Below are positions 1 to 8,355 of a DNA stretch of 64,000 nt, in pieces. This DNA comes from a virus: IMG/VR virus record IMGVR_UViG_3300021068_000001, positions 106,819 to 170,818 of that record. The stretch is one strand, 5' to 3'. Below the pieces are notes generated by a model. It had not been told where the DNA came from, ran no database searches, and was given only the letters and a program-made list of their open reading frames with translations. The stretch's first letter is position 1; each line of letters begins with the position of its first letter. A program made the position numbers and the translations under genes.

Positions 1-75
1 AAAAGTGTAGTAACCTTACAGATTATAGACTCTGGAGGTACAGTAGTGAAGACAATGTACGCTGCTGGGGCATAG
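1..75 (+). CDS. Tail fibre protein, C-terminal end only (partial)
   Basis: Only the last 24 codons and a TAG stop lie in the window; the gene begins upstream of base 1. The translated end (VVTLQIIDSGGTVVKT) matches the end of the 883-residue fibre at 34091-36742 (AVTLQILDSGGSTVKT), so the two share at least a C-terminal module. Expected role is host-surface contact as part of the virion; this is inferred from the paralogue. Two late promoter motifs follow immediately. Confidence 0.7.
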   Translation, partial: KSVVTLQIIDSGGTVVKTMYAAGA

Positions 76-87
76 ACTTAAAAGATG

Positions 88-95
88 TATAAATA
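88..95 (+). promoter_or_regulatory. T4-type late promoter motif TATAAATA
   Basis: Exact TATAAATA octamer, the element recognised by gp55-type late sigma factors, one of which is encoded at 58643-59203. It lies between the end of a fibre gene and the virion-type gene at 195-1130. Confidence 0.6.
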
Positions 96-120
96 TATTA
101 TGGATATAGGTGAAAGAATT

Positions 121-128
121 TATAAATA
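121..128 (+). promoter_or_regulatory. T4-type late promoter motif TATAAATA (second copy)
   Basis: Second exact TATAAATA 33 bases after the first, 66 bases before the ATG at 195. Two copies in tandem in front of one structural gene suggest strong late expression. Confidence 0.6.
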
Positions 129-194
129 TGTAAATAGAGAGGTACTTACTAATAATTATAATATGAATGAGTACCAGAAATTAATGGAGACAAC

Positions 195-1130
195 ATGGCA
201 GTAAGAAAACCTTTATATGTAGCAAGTAGCAACTTACGAGAGATGACAACCGCAATGGTTTTAGAAATCGTACAAGCTGCTGTCTATCAATATTCACTAA
301 ATCCTGGCGTTGCTTTAACTGTATCTGCAGGCGGTGGAAACATCGGAAGTATTTCAGATACAAGAAAACAAGCAGGTGCTCAATCAACAAGTACAACTGC
401 ATTTCCAAGTGAGGGTACAACAGCTGAACCTAGTACGGTTACAGTAACTTACAATCACGTTGTATCAACGGATGCTAGTTTAACACCAACAGCTGACTCA
501 GGCAAAACATGGCCTGTATATTACAATTCAAGTGGACAGATTCAAGCAATGAATTTAGCAGACGTAAAAGATACTTTTTTACATCCTGCAATTGACTTAT
601 TAGCTTCAGGTTCAACAGGAACAGATCAAGCTGGAACTTATACAGTAAGTACTGGAACATCTTTAGCAGGTAGTACCAACATAAGTACAACAGCAATATA
701 TGCAGATACAAGAGCTGACACAGGTGCATATGCAGCTGGCAGTATTCCAGAAACACAAGATCAACCTACAACAATTACAAGTTATTACCTACATAGAATA
801 AATGGAAATGATAATTCATTTACTGAACCGTATTATTTGGATGGTTCAAACAATGTTAAAGAATATACAACCGCAGCTATTCAATCATTATTACAAGAAT
901 GGATGAGAAAAACAGCGGCTGATTCTGGTGATGGTTATGCTTTGAGTTATACTATAGGAACTACAGCAACTGGTAACACAAGAGGTTCTGGTATGGCTGA
1001 TACAATTTTAAATGGTTCTGGTAATTATCAGACAAGATATGTAAATACAGATGACTATAGGGCGCAAGAGTTTCCTAATGGATCATCTACAACAGCAAAC
1101 ACTTATTATTTAAGAATTATTAAATCGTAA
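195..1130 (+). CDS. Virion structural protein, marine T4-like phage type
   Basis: A 311-residue protein without membrane segments, rich in Thr, Ser, Ala, Gly and Asn like the fibre-associated proteins of this genome. The N-terminus (MAVRKPLYVASSNLREMTT) and the following Gly/Ser-rich stretch with Phe-Pro-Ser-Glu-x-Thr-Thr-Ala-Glu-Pro recall structural proteins I know from cyanomyoviruses; this is recall, not a database match. GGAG sits just upstream of ATG 195. Two TATAAATA motifs lie at 88 and 121, and a fibre gene ends just before, which supports a late virion role. Its exact position in the particle is not visible. Confidence 0.6.
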   Translation: MAVRKPLYVASSNLREMTTAMVLEIVQAAVYQYSLNPGVALTVSAGGGNIGSISDTRKQAGAQSTSTTAFPSEGTTAEPSTVTVTYNHVVSTDASLTPTADSGKTWPVYYNSSGQIQAMNLADVKDTFLHPAIDLLASGSTGTDQAGTYTVSTGTSLAGSTNISTTAIYADTRADTGAYAAGSIPETQDQPTTITSYYLHRINGNDNSFTEPYYLDGSNNVKEYTTAAIQSLLQEWMRKTAADSGDGYALSYTIGTTATGNTRGSGMADTILNGSGNYQTRYVNTDDYRAQEFPNGSSTTANTYYLRIIKS

Positions 1131-1164
1131 TATCATTCCTCCCGATATTGCTTTGTTATGAATT

Positions 1165-1914
1165 ATGAATATATTATTAACAGGTAGTGAAGGCTTTGTT
1201 GGCCAACATTTATTTAAATATTTAAAACCCAATCATAAAATAATTTGTTTAGACAAGTTAGCAGGTAATGATTTATTATCCTGTGACTTAAAATATTCCG
1301 TAGATTTAGTTATACATCTTGCTGGTTTATCTGGCGTAAGAGATAGTTTAGAAAGATCAACAGAATATTGGATACAAAATGTAATCGCAGGTCAAAGACT
1401 TTTTGATTATTTCAAAGACACAAGAATCCTATACGCAAGTTCATCAACAGCACACGAGCCTTGGAAAAATCCATATGCAATGAGTAAATATAGTTTGGAG
1501 CGTATTGCTCCTGCTAATAGTCTTGGTATGAGATTTACAACCATATATGGTCCTAATGCTAGAGAAAGTATGTTAATACCTAGAATATTAAGAAATGATG
1601 TGCCTTATATTAATACAAATCATAGTAGAGATTTTATACACGTGGAAGATGTTTGTTCGGCAATTTATTCTTTAATAACACACAATGCTATTACAGCTTA
1701 TCCAAATCATACAGGTGTCATAGATGTAGGTTCTGGTACGACAAACAATCTTATAAAGTTAATTGATTACTTCAAAATTGACTGTGAGCGTGTTATAGGA
1801 GATGAGTATGAAAGAATAGATAATCTTGCCGATACTGCTATACTAAATAGTACTGGCTGGTCACCAAAGATTAATTTATATGACTATATTAAGGAGAATA
1901 AAAATGACAACTGA
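1165..1914 (+). CDS. NAD-dependent epimerase/dehydratase (extended SDR)
   Basis: A 249-residue extended short-chain dehydrogenase, the family of UDP-glucose 4-epimerase and dTDP-glucose dehydratase. The Rossmann glycine motif TGSEGFVG covers residues 6-13. The catalytic Ser lies in YASSST (about 90-95) and the Tyr/Lys pair in YAMSK (104-108). It is shorter than the usual 300-340 residues, so the substrate lobe is reduced. It should oxidise or epimerise a nucleotide sugar in the cytoplasm. The next gene overlaps its 3' end, and the convergent minus-strand glycan island begins 500 bases further on, so it may supply a sugar to those glycosyltransferases (inference). Sugar specificity cannot be read from sequence. 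Confidence 0.85.
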   Translation: MNILLTGSEGFVGQHLFKYLKPNHKIICLDKLAGNDLLSCDLKYSVDLVIHLAGLSGVRDSLERSTEYWIQNVIAGQRLFDYFKDTRILYASSSTAHEPWKNPYAMSKYSLERIAPANSLGMRFTTIYGPNARESMLIPRILRNDVPYINTNHSRDFIHVEDVCSAIYSLITHNAITAYPNHTGVIDVGSGTTNNLIKLIDYFKIDCERVIGDEYERIDNLADTAILNSTGWSPKINLYDYIKENKNDN

Positions 1915-2449
1915 AATTAGTGAAGCAAGTGCAATAACTGAAGAATATTTAAAAGATAATTTTTTAACAGCGTACTTCATTGACAATGAAAGACAAAACA
2001 TAGAGATACAAACTACAACTAGAGATAAGAAACAAGTTATAACAAATATTATACCTTTTGATGAAGAAGATGTAAAATTTAAAGCACTACAAAGTGTTAT
2101 GAATGTGGATCAATTACACGAGTCTACATACCAAAAAGTTAAAAACGAAAGAAAATTGTTTGAAGAAACAGTTTTAAGAATCGCAAAAAAAGATGGTATT
2201 GTTATGGACTCTGCTAAGATTGATACAAAATTTTATCCAAAAGTAATTGACGCTCTTTTTAATGATGAGGAGAATGCAGATCATCTCTTTGCATTGAAAT
2301 TAGCTGTATTTGAATTAGAAAAAATTAAAGATTCACAAGAAGAAGATTTAAAAAAACAAATAAGACAATCTAAATCTAAAACAGAAATTATAGCAAAAGT
2401 TTGTGAGATTTTACTTCCTAAACGAGATATCCCTATTGGGGATATGTAA
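1904..2449 (+). CDS. Conserved-looking protein of unknown function
   Basis: 181 residues, acidic and Lys/Glu-rich, with a probable helical, coiled-coil-like C-terminal third and no membrane segment. I do not recognise a family. ATG 1904 is preferred over an in-frame ATG at 1880 because AAGGAG (1891-1896) lies at the right distance in front of it. The start overlaps the epimerase by 11 bases, so the two are probably co-translated. The 3' end overlaps the convergent minus-strand gene by 17 bases, and a hairpin lies in that overlap. Confidence 0.65.
   Translation: MTTEISEASAITEEYLKDNFLTAYFIDNERQNIEIQTTTRDKKQVITNIIPFDEEDVKFKALQSVMNVDQLHESTYQKVKNERKLFEETVLRIAKKDGIVMDSAKIDTKFYPKVIDALFNDEENADHLFALKLAVFELEKIKDSQEEDLKKQIRQSKSKTEIIAKVCEILLPKRDIPIGDM
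2427..2445. terminator. Hairpin at a convergent gene junction, possible weak bidirectional terminator
   Basis: ATATCCC (2427-2433), five-base loop, GGGATAT (2439-2445): a perfect 7 bp stem exactly where the plus gene ending at 2449 and the minus gene ending at 2433 overlap. There is no clear U tract on either side, so termination is uncertain, but the position suits a block to convergent transcription. Confidence 0.35.
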
Positions 2450-3047
2450 GATCCGACTTTAAAAAATATTTAGAATACCAACCAGTCCATCCTACTTCCA
2501 TTATGTGGTGCATTTGACCAAGCGTACACATACTAATTTGAGATGTAGTATCAAAGGTCGCCCTTTGAGATGGTTTATTATAGATGTAATCCTTTATTGA
2601 AGGACATACTCTACCATAAGTTTTGTATTTTATATTTTTGTAATACCATTCATCACTACCTCTTGTATAAGTGTCTATAAAATGCTTGTCATTAGCTTTA
2701 AATGTATTCCAGATGTGTGATACATCACCTGTCCAAGATACAACAGACGAATTTAAAGGTGTATGATTAGGTTCTCTCCACCAAGTATCATCTAAAAGTG
2801 TAAAATCTTTTCTAATTAAGTTGGGTAATTTATCAAAGATAATAACATCCAAATCAAAGTATAAATTTTCACCATCTCTAAATCTATCATACATTTGAAA
2901 TTTATTAAACCAATTACCATATAAGTCATCTTCAACAACTTCAAAACTATCATATTTTAGACCAGAGTATTTGTCTATCATATGTTTTAAGTTATCAACG
3001 TGCCATTGAGTAAACTTATTACCGAATCTACAACAAATAATCCGCAT
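2433..3047 (-). CDS. Putative GT-A fold glycosyltransferase
   Basis: 204 residues. A hydrophobic strand followed by D65-L-D67 (in NLYFDLDVIIF) has the form of the DxD metal and nucleotide-sugar site of GT-A glycosyltransferases. The context YFDxDVIIFDxL resembles the two neighbouring glycosyltransferases (DID and DFD), so the three may be distant paralogues. It is the last gene of the minus-strand island and overlaps the preceding gene by 20 bases. It would transfer a sugar from a nucleotide donor; donor, acceptor and linkage are unknown. No membrane segment is seen. The family call rests on one motif plus context. Confidence 0.55.
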   Translation of the reverse strand: MRIICCRFGNKFTQWHVDNLKHMIDKYSGLKYDSFEVVEDDLYGNWFNKFQMYDRFRDGENLYFDLDVIIFDKLPNLIRKDFTLLDDTWWREPNHTPLNSSVVSWTGDVSHIWNTFKANDKHFIDTYTRGSDEWYYKNIKYKTYGRVCPSIKDYIYNKPSQRATFDTTSQISMCTLGQMHHIMEVGWTGWYSKYFLKSDLTYPQ

Positions 3048-3768
3048 TTATTTTTCTTCCTACTCCTGTGTAGTGTATAACTTTAAGTTTTTCGTTTACT
3101 TCTTTATCTAATATCATATAATCAGTATTAAACTTTTTCATATACATTTGATTGAGTTGTAGATTTTCTTTAAAGTCATCTGTATATTTTGCAATCCATT
3201 CCTTAGGTGTTGTTGTTAGTTTTGCTTTATGTTCTAATACTTTCAATTTAACGTAATTTTGTTCGCCGTAGTATTTTTTATGTACAGTACCGTTATTATA
3301 AAAATGTAGTTGCCAGTATTCTGGATTAAGTGCGAAGTCATCCCAAACAAACTTCAAAGAACCTGATTTAAATTTATAAAACCCACCATTAATACCTAAC
3401 TTGTTTTCCCACCATTGACCATATGTAACTAATTCATTTTCTTCAACAGGCCAATTCAATAAATCATCTACATTGCTTACAATGACTTGATCTATATCCA
3501 TAATGATAATATCATCACCTGGATTTTGATGTGCAAATTGTGGACTGAAAAATTTTAGTTTGTGCCAATGTTTAACTATATTACTATGATGGTTGTAGGG
3601 GTAGATAAAGTCAGCCTTCATCCCTGGATGTTCAAAAGGATGTTTTCTATCTGCTAAACATATAAACTGAAAGGGAACTGTTGAATGTTTTTTTAAACCT
3701 TCGTAAAGTTTAGAAACATAAACTGGTGGATAAAAACCTTCAAAGAAGACTGTACATATTTTAAGCAT
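3028..3768 (-). CDS. Putative GT-A fold glycosyltransferase
   Basis: 246 residues from ATG 3768, chosen over an in-frame upstream start because GGAGAAG precedes it and it overlaps the end of the upstream gene by 8 bases. D91-I-D93 in IIIMDIDQVIVSN is a good DxD motif. The following Gly-Ile-Asn-Gly-Gly-Phe is typical of the substrate loop in GT8-like enzymes. It is cytoplasmic by appearance and part of the minus-strand glycan island. Specificity cannot be assigned. Confidence 0.65.
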   Translation of the reverse strand: MLKICTVFFEGFYPPVYVSKLYEGLKKHSTVPFQFICLADRKHPFEHPGMKADFIYPYNHHSNIVKHWHKLKFFSPQFAHQNPGDDIIIMDIDQVIVSNVDDLLNWPVEENELVTYGQWWENKLGINGGFYKFKSGSLKFVWDDFALNPEYWQLHFYNNGTVHKKYYGEQNYVKLKVLEHKAKLTTTPKEWIAKYTDDFKENLQLNQMYMKKFNTDYMILDKEVNEKLKVIHYTGVGRKINADYLL

Positions 3769-4696
3769 TAAGTCTTCTCCACACAAGGTCAAAATCTTTA
3801 TTAATCGTGTGGCAAAGGATTGTTTCTTCAGGTATAAAACCTTGATTATATAAAAAGTAGTGCCATTTGCTGTCTAACCACAGAACAGGTACCTCATTTT
3901 CTTTTAACTTAACTGAAAATAATGTTTCATTATCCCAACCAAAGTATTGTCTTATTCTATCAGGAAATATGTTAGTTACATATTTGTCATTTACTGTTAC
4001 GATTTGAGGATCTTCTCTACCTTTAGGAATATATAAAATATCTCTTGTTTGGATTTTTAAATGTGACATTAAAGCCATATTCTCCTCAAACTCACCAAAG
4101 TAATCTAATCTTGCAAGATTTAATTTATTAATACCTACAATGCCAGTATTAATAACATCATTTTTAATACTCATTTTTTTTTCAAACAACATTGCTTGAG
4201 CATTATAATATTTTGATGATGGACTTCTTATTGTTTGAGAGGTGTCAGTAATAGCTTCAATTGTATTAATTCTATCATTGTTATTTAATATTGCTATACC
4301 TTCATTTAAATTCCAATGTTCAAAAAAGTTTTCATTCTTCATAGGTACAACATCAAAATCCAAATATAATATTTCATCATATTCTTCAGCCAATAGATAC
4401 ATTAAATGTATCTTATAAAAGTTTATTATATTATACATTGTTAAGAAAGGATACTTTGTTTTCATTTTGGAATGATAAATCATAAAATCAGTATCATATT
4501 CATACAATTTAAAATCAGCACCTATTTTGTTAGCATACATTTCTTTTACAGCACAAAGGTCGCCATAATGAAGTTTAAACTGATTTTTTGTTCTTACGTT
4601 GACAGGAGTATCACCTTCTTTAAGGAGGTTTTTATCAAAGATATCTATGTCATCTTTTGGTATCTCAATATATAAAGTATAAATTATTCTTTTCAT
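3761..4696 (-). CDS. Putative glycosyltransferase, GT8-like
   Basis: 311 residues. D113-F-D115 in EILYLDFDVVP is a textbook DxD site, and INTGIVGINK further on resembles the conserved NxGxxxxN region of GT8-like enzymes. The start ATG (4696-4694) overlaps the stop of a 42-residue membrane peptide as ATGA, so the two are translationally coupled. This is the third and longest of three adjacent DxD glycosyltransferases. Having several in a row suggests assembly of a short oligosaccharide or decoration of a repeating glycan (inference). Confidence 0.72.
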   Translation of the reverse strand: MKRIIYTLYIEIPKDDIDIFDKNLLKEGDTPVNVRTKNQFKLHYGDLCAVKEMYANKIGADFKLYEYDTDFMIYHSKMKTKYPFLTMYNIINFYKIHLMYLLAEEYDEILYLDFDVVPMKNENFFEHWNLNEGIAILNNNDRINTIEAITDTSQTIRSPSSKYYNAQAMLFEKKMSIKNDVINTGIVGINKLNLARLDYFGEFEENMALMSHLKIQTRDILYIPKGREDPQIVTVNDKYVTNIFPDRIRQYFGWDNETLFSVKLKENEVPVLWLDSKWHYFLYNQGFIPEETILCHTINKDFDLVWRRLNA

Positions 4697-4821
4697 AATA
4701 TTGCTCCTATTAGTAAACCAATTAATATTCCTTCAACCCAAAATGCCCACCTATGCGAACCTTTGGCTGTATGTTTTTTTATAAATTCTTTTAACCATAT
4801 GTCAAATTCTTTATTTTCCAT
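4693..4821 (-). CDS. Small single-span membrane protein (42 aa)
   Basis: A 42-codon gene with a polar, Lys-rich N-terminus (MENKEFDIWLKEFIKKH) and a hydrophobic C-terminus (WVEGILIGLLIGAIL). AGGAAT lies upstream of the ATG at 4821, and its TGA overlaps the next ATG as ATGA. It fills what would otherwise be the only sizeable gap in the minus-strand operon. It may anchor the cytoplasmic glycosyltransferases at the inner membrane; that role is inference. Confidence 0.6.
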   Translation of the reverse strand: MENKEFDIWLKEFIKKHTAKGSHRWAFWVEGILIGLLIGAIL

Positions 4822-4831
4822 AATATTATTC

Positions 4832-5695
4832 CTATGCTGGCAAAGGATTCTTTTCTAAATCCTCAACTCTTGGAAGCCTTCCAATTAATGTAAATCTTGT
4901 TCCTCTTTCATCATTAATTTCATCTTCTATAAGTATTTCGCAATCTAAAGGTATTTGTGTTTTAAATTCTTTTACATTGTTTACACAATTTATATGAGTA
5001 TCAATATTGAACATATCATTTGATTGGAACGCAAAATGAGCAGTCTTTTTCATTCTTGTCCACCATGGAACTTTACGTGTAACTGGTACACCAAATTTAG
5101 AATCAAAGTATAGGGATTTAGGTCCTGGAGGTCCCCATTCAGACATTGGTCTCATATGTTCACAAGCGGTGTTAATGAAGATATCAGCATTTGTATATTC
5201 TTGTCTAAATTTTTCAAATACATCATCCGCAATAAAATTTACATTTGGGTAATCCATAAACAATCTATTTTTAGCTACATTTATTACTCTCTCGTCCATA
5301 TCTATTGCTGTTATTTTTTTAACTCTAGGTGCTAATGCAGGGACTAGAATGCTTCCAAACCAACAACCAAATATAACTATTTCTGTTTGCTCGTTAATTA
5401 ATCCAAATTCGTCAAGGTGATTTATGATATTAAATTTTGCGTTAACTTGTGGTGTACTGAAAGAATCTAAAAGACTATATTCTATATCTGGTTCTTTTTT
5501 TATAGTTTGTAATACGTTGTCAAGCAATCTATAATCAATGCCGTCATTTGTTGCCTTTAATATATTGTGTAAGAAACCAAATTGGTCATCCTCTTTTATT
5601 GCATATAATATATCATCAAGTGTTCTATAGTTTATATTTTTATTTTGCAAATCTATAATATTTTTAAAAAATTTCAAATTTTCTCGTTCTATCAT
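4832..5695 (-). CDS. SAM-dependent class I methyltransferase
   Basis: 287 residues. IVIFGCWFGS (about 105-114) corresponds to SAM-binding motif I (normally GxGxG, here GCWFG), followed by an acidic strand end ITAIDMDE (about 128-135). IFINTACEHM corresponds to motif IV. The first 80 residues contain repeated short helical units (LLDNVLQTIKKE, TLDDILYAIKE) not typical of the family. ATG 5695 is chosen because it overlaps the upstream TGA as ATGA; an in-frame TTG at 5710 is less likely. It sits directly after the carbamoyltransferase, so O- or N-methylation of the same glycan or small molecule is plausible (inference). Confidence 0.72.
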   Translation of the reverse strand: MIERENLKFFKNIIDLQNKNINYRTLDDILYAIKEDDQFGFLHNILKATNDGIDYRLLDNVLQTIKKEPDIEYSLLDSFSTPQVNAKFNIINHLDEFGLINEQTEIVIFGCWFGSILVPALAPRVKKITAIDMDERVINVAKNRLFMDYPNVNFIADDVFEKFRQEYTNADIFINTACEHMRPMSEWGPPGPKSLYFDSKFGVPVTRKVPWWTRMKKTAHFAFQSNDMFNIDTHINCVNNVKEFKTQIPLDCEILIEDEINDERGTRFTLIGRLPRVEDLEKNPLPA

Positions 5696-7206
5696 TTTCT
5701 TATAATCCAATCATTTATTATTAATATATCCAAATCAGTTCTTCTAAAGGTTCTTAAAGCGTGTTGTGGTGTTTCTACAATTGGTTCCTGACAATTGAAA
5801 CTTGTATTTAACAACATCGGTATGCCTGTTATCTTATAAAACTCATTCACTATATTATAAAACTTTTTGTTATCTTTTATATTTATAGTCTGTATTCTAG
5901 CCGTATTATCAACGTGAGTAATCCCTGGCACTTTATCAGTTTTAACTTGACATATACGTGACATATAAGGACTAGGTCCTCCTCTTGTATCAAAATATTC
6001 TTGGTAATGTTCTTCTAATACAACAGGTGCAAACGGTCTAAAATCTTCTCTCTTTTTTACTGTATGATTAATAATATCTTTAATATCAGGATTGCGTGGG
6101 TCTGCTAATATGCTTCTATTACCTAATGCTCTATTACCACTTTCTGATTTACCTTGAAACCAACCTACAATTTTTCCATCAGCAATTGCTTGTGCCACTT
6201 CTTTGTAATCTGCTTTTTCTTCACCTAGGTAATTATATTCTCTACCAGCATATGTGTTTGTTTTGTGTATATTATTATTTAAAGTAAAGTCAGCGTGTTG
6301 ATATGTTCCTATTGCTTGTCCTTCATCACCTACAGCAGGTGGTATGAAAACACTTTTATAATGTTTAGTAAATTCTTCGTTCATATATCCATTGTAAGCA
6401 ACGCCACCTGCAATACATAAGTTATCACAAGTCTTTAATGGGTACACATATTTTTTAATTTTATCAATTGTAAATTTTTGAAGTGTGTATGCTAGGTCAT
6501 CCATGCCGTGTGTTTCAACATCAATTTTTTTAAACTCTTTATATTTTCTTTCTAATACAGGTCCGTCCATTATGATTTCAAACGCATTATAATAATAACT
6601 ACTATACTTACCATATCCAACTTTACCCATAAGTTTACTTGCACCAAGTGTACCAAAACCTGTAAGATTAGACATATGGTTCCATAACCAACCAAGAGGT
6701 AGTACATCTGATAAGTCTATTAAATTTTGATCTTTGTCAAAGAATACACATCTAAATTTTGATCCTATACCATCAATTGCTAGTATATCTGATTGTTTAA
6801 AACCAGAGTTTATAAATGCGTAAGCAGCGTGTGATTGATGATGGTCTATAAAGTAGATATTATCTTTGTAATAATAATCCCATAATTTTTTAGGGTCGTA
6901 ATTAAATATTTCATCATGGCCTTTTAAAACTGTTTTTAGTAATTCATCTTTTGATTTTCTTACACCACCATAAGTATATGTCCAAGCTAGAATACCATCA
7001 TCAGGTTTTTTAAAATATCTTTCAGTAAACTCATCATTTAATCTATAGTCGCCAGGATCCAATATGTCTGATTGATGAGCATATGCCTCGGCTCTATATG
7101 GTAAGTTGTGTTTAAATCTTGTTTGTCTTTCTGCTTGATAATGATATGCACCATCATAGGTATTGTGGTCGTGTAAATTTAATGCTACGGAATATATTTT
7201 ACTCAT
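5692..7206 (-). CDS. Carbamoyltransferase, NodU/CmcH family
   Basis: 504 residues, close to the usual 500-600. The N-terminal Kae1-like domain shows the metal-binding DHHQSHAAYAF (121-131) and ILAIDGIGS. The C-terminal YrdC-like domain shows WFQGKSESGNRALGNRS, then ILADPRNP and REDFRPFAP, which are family hallmarks. Members use carbamoyl phosphate and ATP to carbamoylate sugars or antibiotic scaffolds through a carbamoyl-adenylate. Here it lies among glycosyltransferases, an aminotransferase and a methyltransferase, so a carbamoylated sugar is the simplest product. The gene overlaps the upstream radical SAM gene by 8 bases. Confidence 0.92.
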   Translation of the reverse strand: MSKIYSVALNLHDHNTYDGAYHYQAERQTRFKHNLPYRAEAYAHQSDILDPGDYRLNDEFTERYFKKPDDGILAWTYTYGGVRKSKDELLKTVLKGHDEIFNYDPKKLWDYYYKDNIYFIDHHQSHAAYAFINSGFKQSDILAIDGIGSKFRCVFFDKDQNLIDLSDVLPLGWLWNHMSNLTGFGTLGASKLMGKVGYGKYSSYYYNAFEIIMDGPVLERKYKEFKKIDVETHGMDDLAYTLQKFTIDKIKKYVYPLKTCDNLCIAGGVAYNGYMNEEFTKHYKSVFIPPAVGDEGQAIGTYQHADFTLNNNIHKTNTYAGREYNYLGEEKADYKEVAQAIADGKIVGWFQGKSESGNRALGNRSILADPRNPDIKDIINHTVKKREDFRPFAPVVLEEHYQEYFDTRGGPSPYMSRICQVKTDKVPGITHVDNTARIQTINIKDNKKFYNIVNEFYKITGIPMLLNTSFNCQEPIVETPQHALRTFRRTDLDILIINDWIIRK

Positions 7207-8038
7207 TTAATACACTCCCATATTTTGATATAGGAAAATGACCTTTAGGGTTAACATATTCCATACAACTTTTACAATAACTCTCATATTTAAATAATCT
7301 ATAATTCATCATTTTGTCAACGTTCTCCTGTGTAATTTCAAAATTTTTAGATACTATTAAATTATTAGCAAACTTTTTGCTACAATGTACTATGTGTCTT
7401 TTCTCAAAATCTATAACTGGCACCATAGGGAAAGCTGCACACATTTTTCTATCTATCTCGGCTGATTGTTCATCAATAACTTCTTTCATATTATCTTTGT
7501 TAGGCGTTCTACCATTAAAGGTTTTAAACATTGTGTTGTTATGACTTATTGCTTTTATATCTTCGGGAAAGTTATCTTTGTATTTAAAATAGTTAGGTGT
7601 TTTAACAACTAGATTGTAATTGTTAAAATTATTCTCTGGTAACCAAGGAAAATTACCTAACTTCTCAATTCTGTCTTCATAAAAATCTTCTGTTGAGTGT
7701 TCTACATAAAGTATATCTTTATCTTCTAGTATTTCAGGATATCTTTTTCTAACAAAAGAGTTTGATAATACTGAACAAACAAAATTAGGATACTTTTTAA
7801 TTTCATTAATAACATCTCTTAAATTTTTAATTAGACCTGGCTCACCACCTAATAGACAAACACGAATTTTATATTTCCTTAACTTCTCTAAAGTACTCTT
7901 TAGAAAATCCATATCAACAGTTAAGTTTCTCATCTCTAAAGTATAACTTGTACAATAATGGCAAGATTTATTACACGACATAGATAGGAAGAAGTCTATG
8001 GCTAAATAATCTTGTTGTATTTCTTTTAAATTTTTCAT
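7199..8038 (-). CDS. Radical SAM enzyme
   Basis: 279 residues. C22-x3-C26-x2-C29 (CNKSCHYC) is the [4Fe-4S]/SAM site, and CLLGGEPGL is the GGE motif that binds the SAM amino group. The C-terminal part has further Cys residues (CAAFP, HCSKK, CKSCMEYV) that could hold an auxiliary cluster, as in SPASM/twitch proteins. It starts with an ATGA overlap to the upstream gene and is followed by the carbamoyltransferase. The reaction is unknown; family members epimerise, dehydrogenate or cross-link peptides and sugars. Confidence 0.88.
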   Translation of the reverse strand: MKNLKEIQQDYLAIDFFLSMSCNKSCHYCTSYTLEMRNLTVDMDFLKSTLEKLRKYKIRVCLLGGEPGLIKNLRDVINEIKKYPNFVCSVLSNSFVRKRYPEILEDKDILYVEHSTEDFYEDRIEKLGNFPWLPENNFNNYNLVVKTPNYFKYKDNFPEDIKAISHNNTMFKTFNGRTPNKDNMKEVIDEQSAEIDRKMCAAFPMVPVIDFEKRHIVHCSKKFANNLIVSKNFEITQENVDKMMNYRLFKYESYCKSCMEYVNPKGHFPISKYGSVLNE

Positions 8039-8355
8039 CTATTATCAAATTTGTTAAAGAACAGTTTATTAAATGCTATTAACAACTTCTCTTTAGGTCT
8101 ACTTTTAAAATTGGTTTTTTTGAAAAGATAATCAGACCTTTCGTAACATTTTTCTATAATATATTCATAAATGTCCTCATTTTCTTTTTCAGTAAGTGAC
8201 CTGTCTATAACTAATTTATCTCCAAATATAAATTGCATTCTTTTAACAAACTGGATTAATCTGTATGGAATATCATCTGTTATATCAACCATATTATTAG
8301 TATCATCAACATAACAAAAATTAGTTCCTTTTGGACTTACAATTATCTCATTCAT
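8035..8355 (-). CDS. Unknown protein in the glycan island
   Basis: 106 residues with no motif I recognise, a basic C-terminus, and no signal peptide or membrane segment. Both ends overlap neighbours as ATGA, so it is a real, translationally coupled member of the operon between the DegT aminotransferase and a radical SAM enzyme. It could be a small partner protein of the radical SAM enzyme or a carrier; nothing in the sequence decides. Confidence 0.6.
   Translation of the reverse strand: MNEIIVSPKGTNFCYVDDTNNMVDITDDIPYRLIQFVKRMQFIFGDKLVIDRSLTEKENEDIYEYIIEKCYERSDYLFKKTNFKSRPKEKLLIAFNKLFFNKFDNR

Noticed and set aside
100-204. A 34-codon open frame (MDIGERIYKYVNREV...) between the fibre end and ATG 195.
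   Set aside because: No ribosome site, it contains the second late promoter octamer, and the next gene has a good start inside its 3' end. Kept as non-coding leader.
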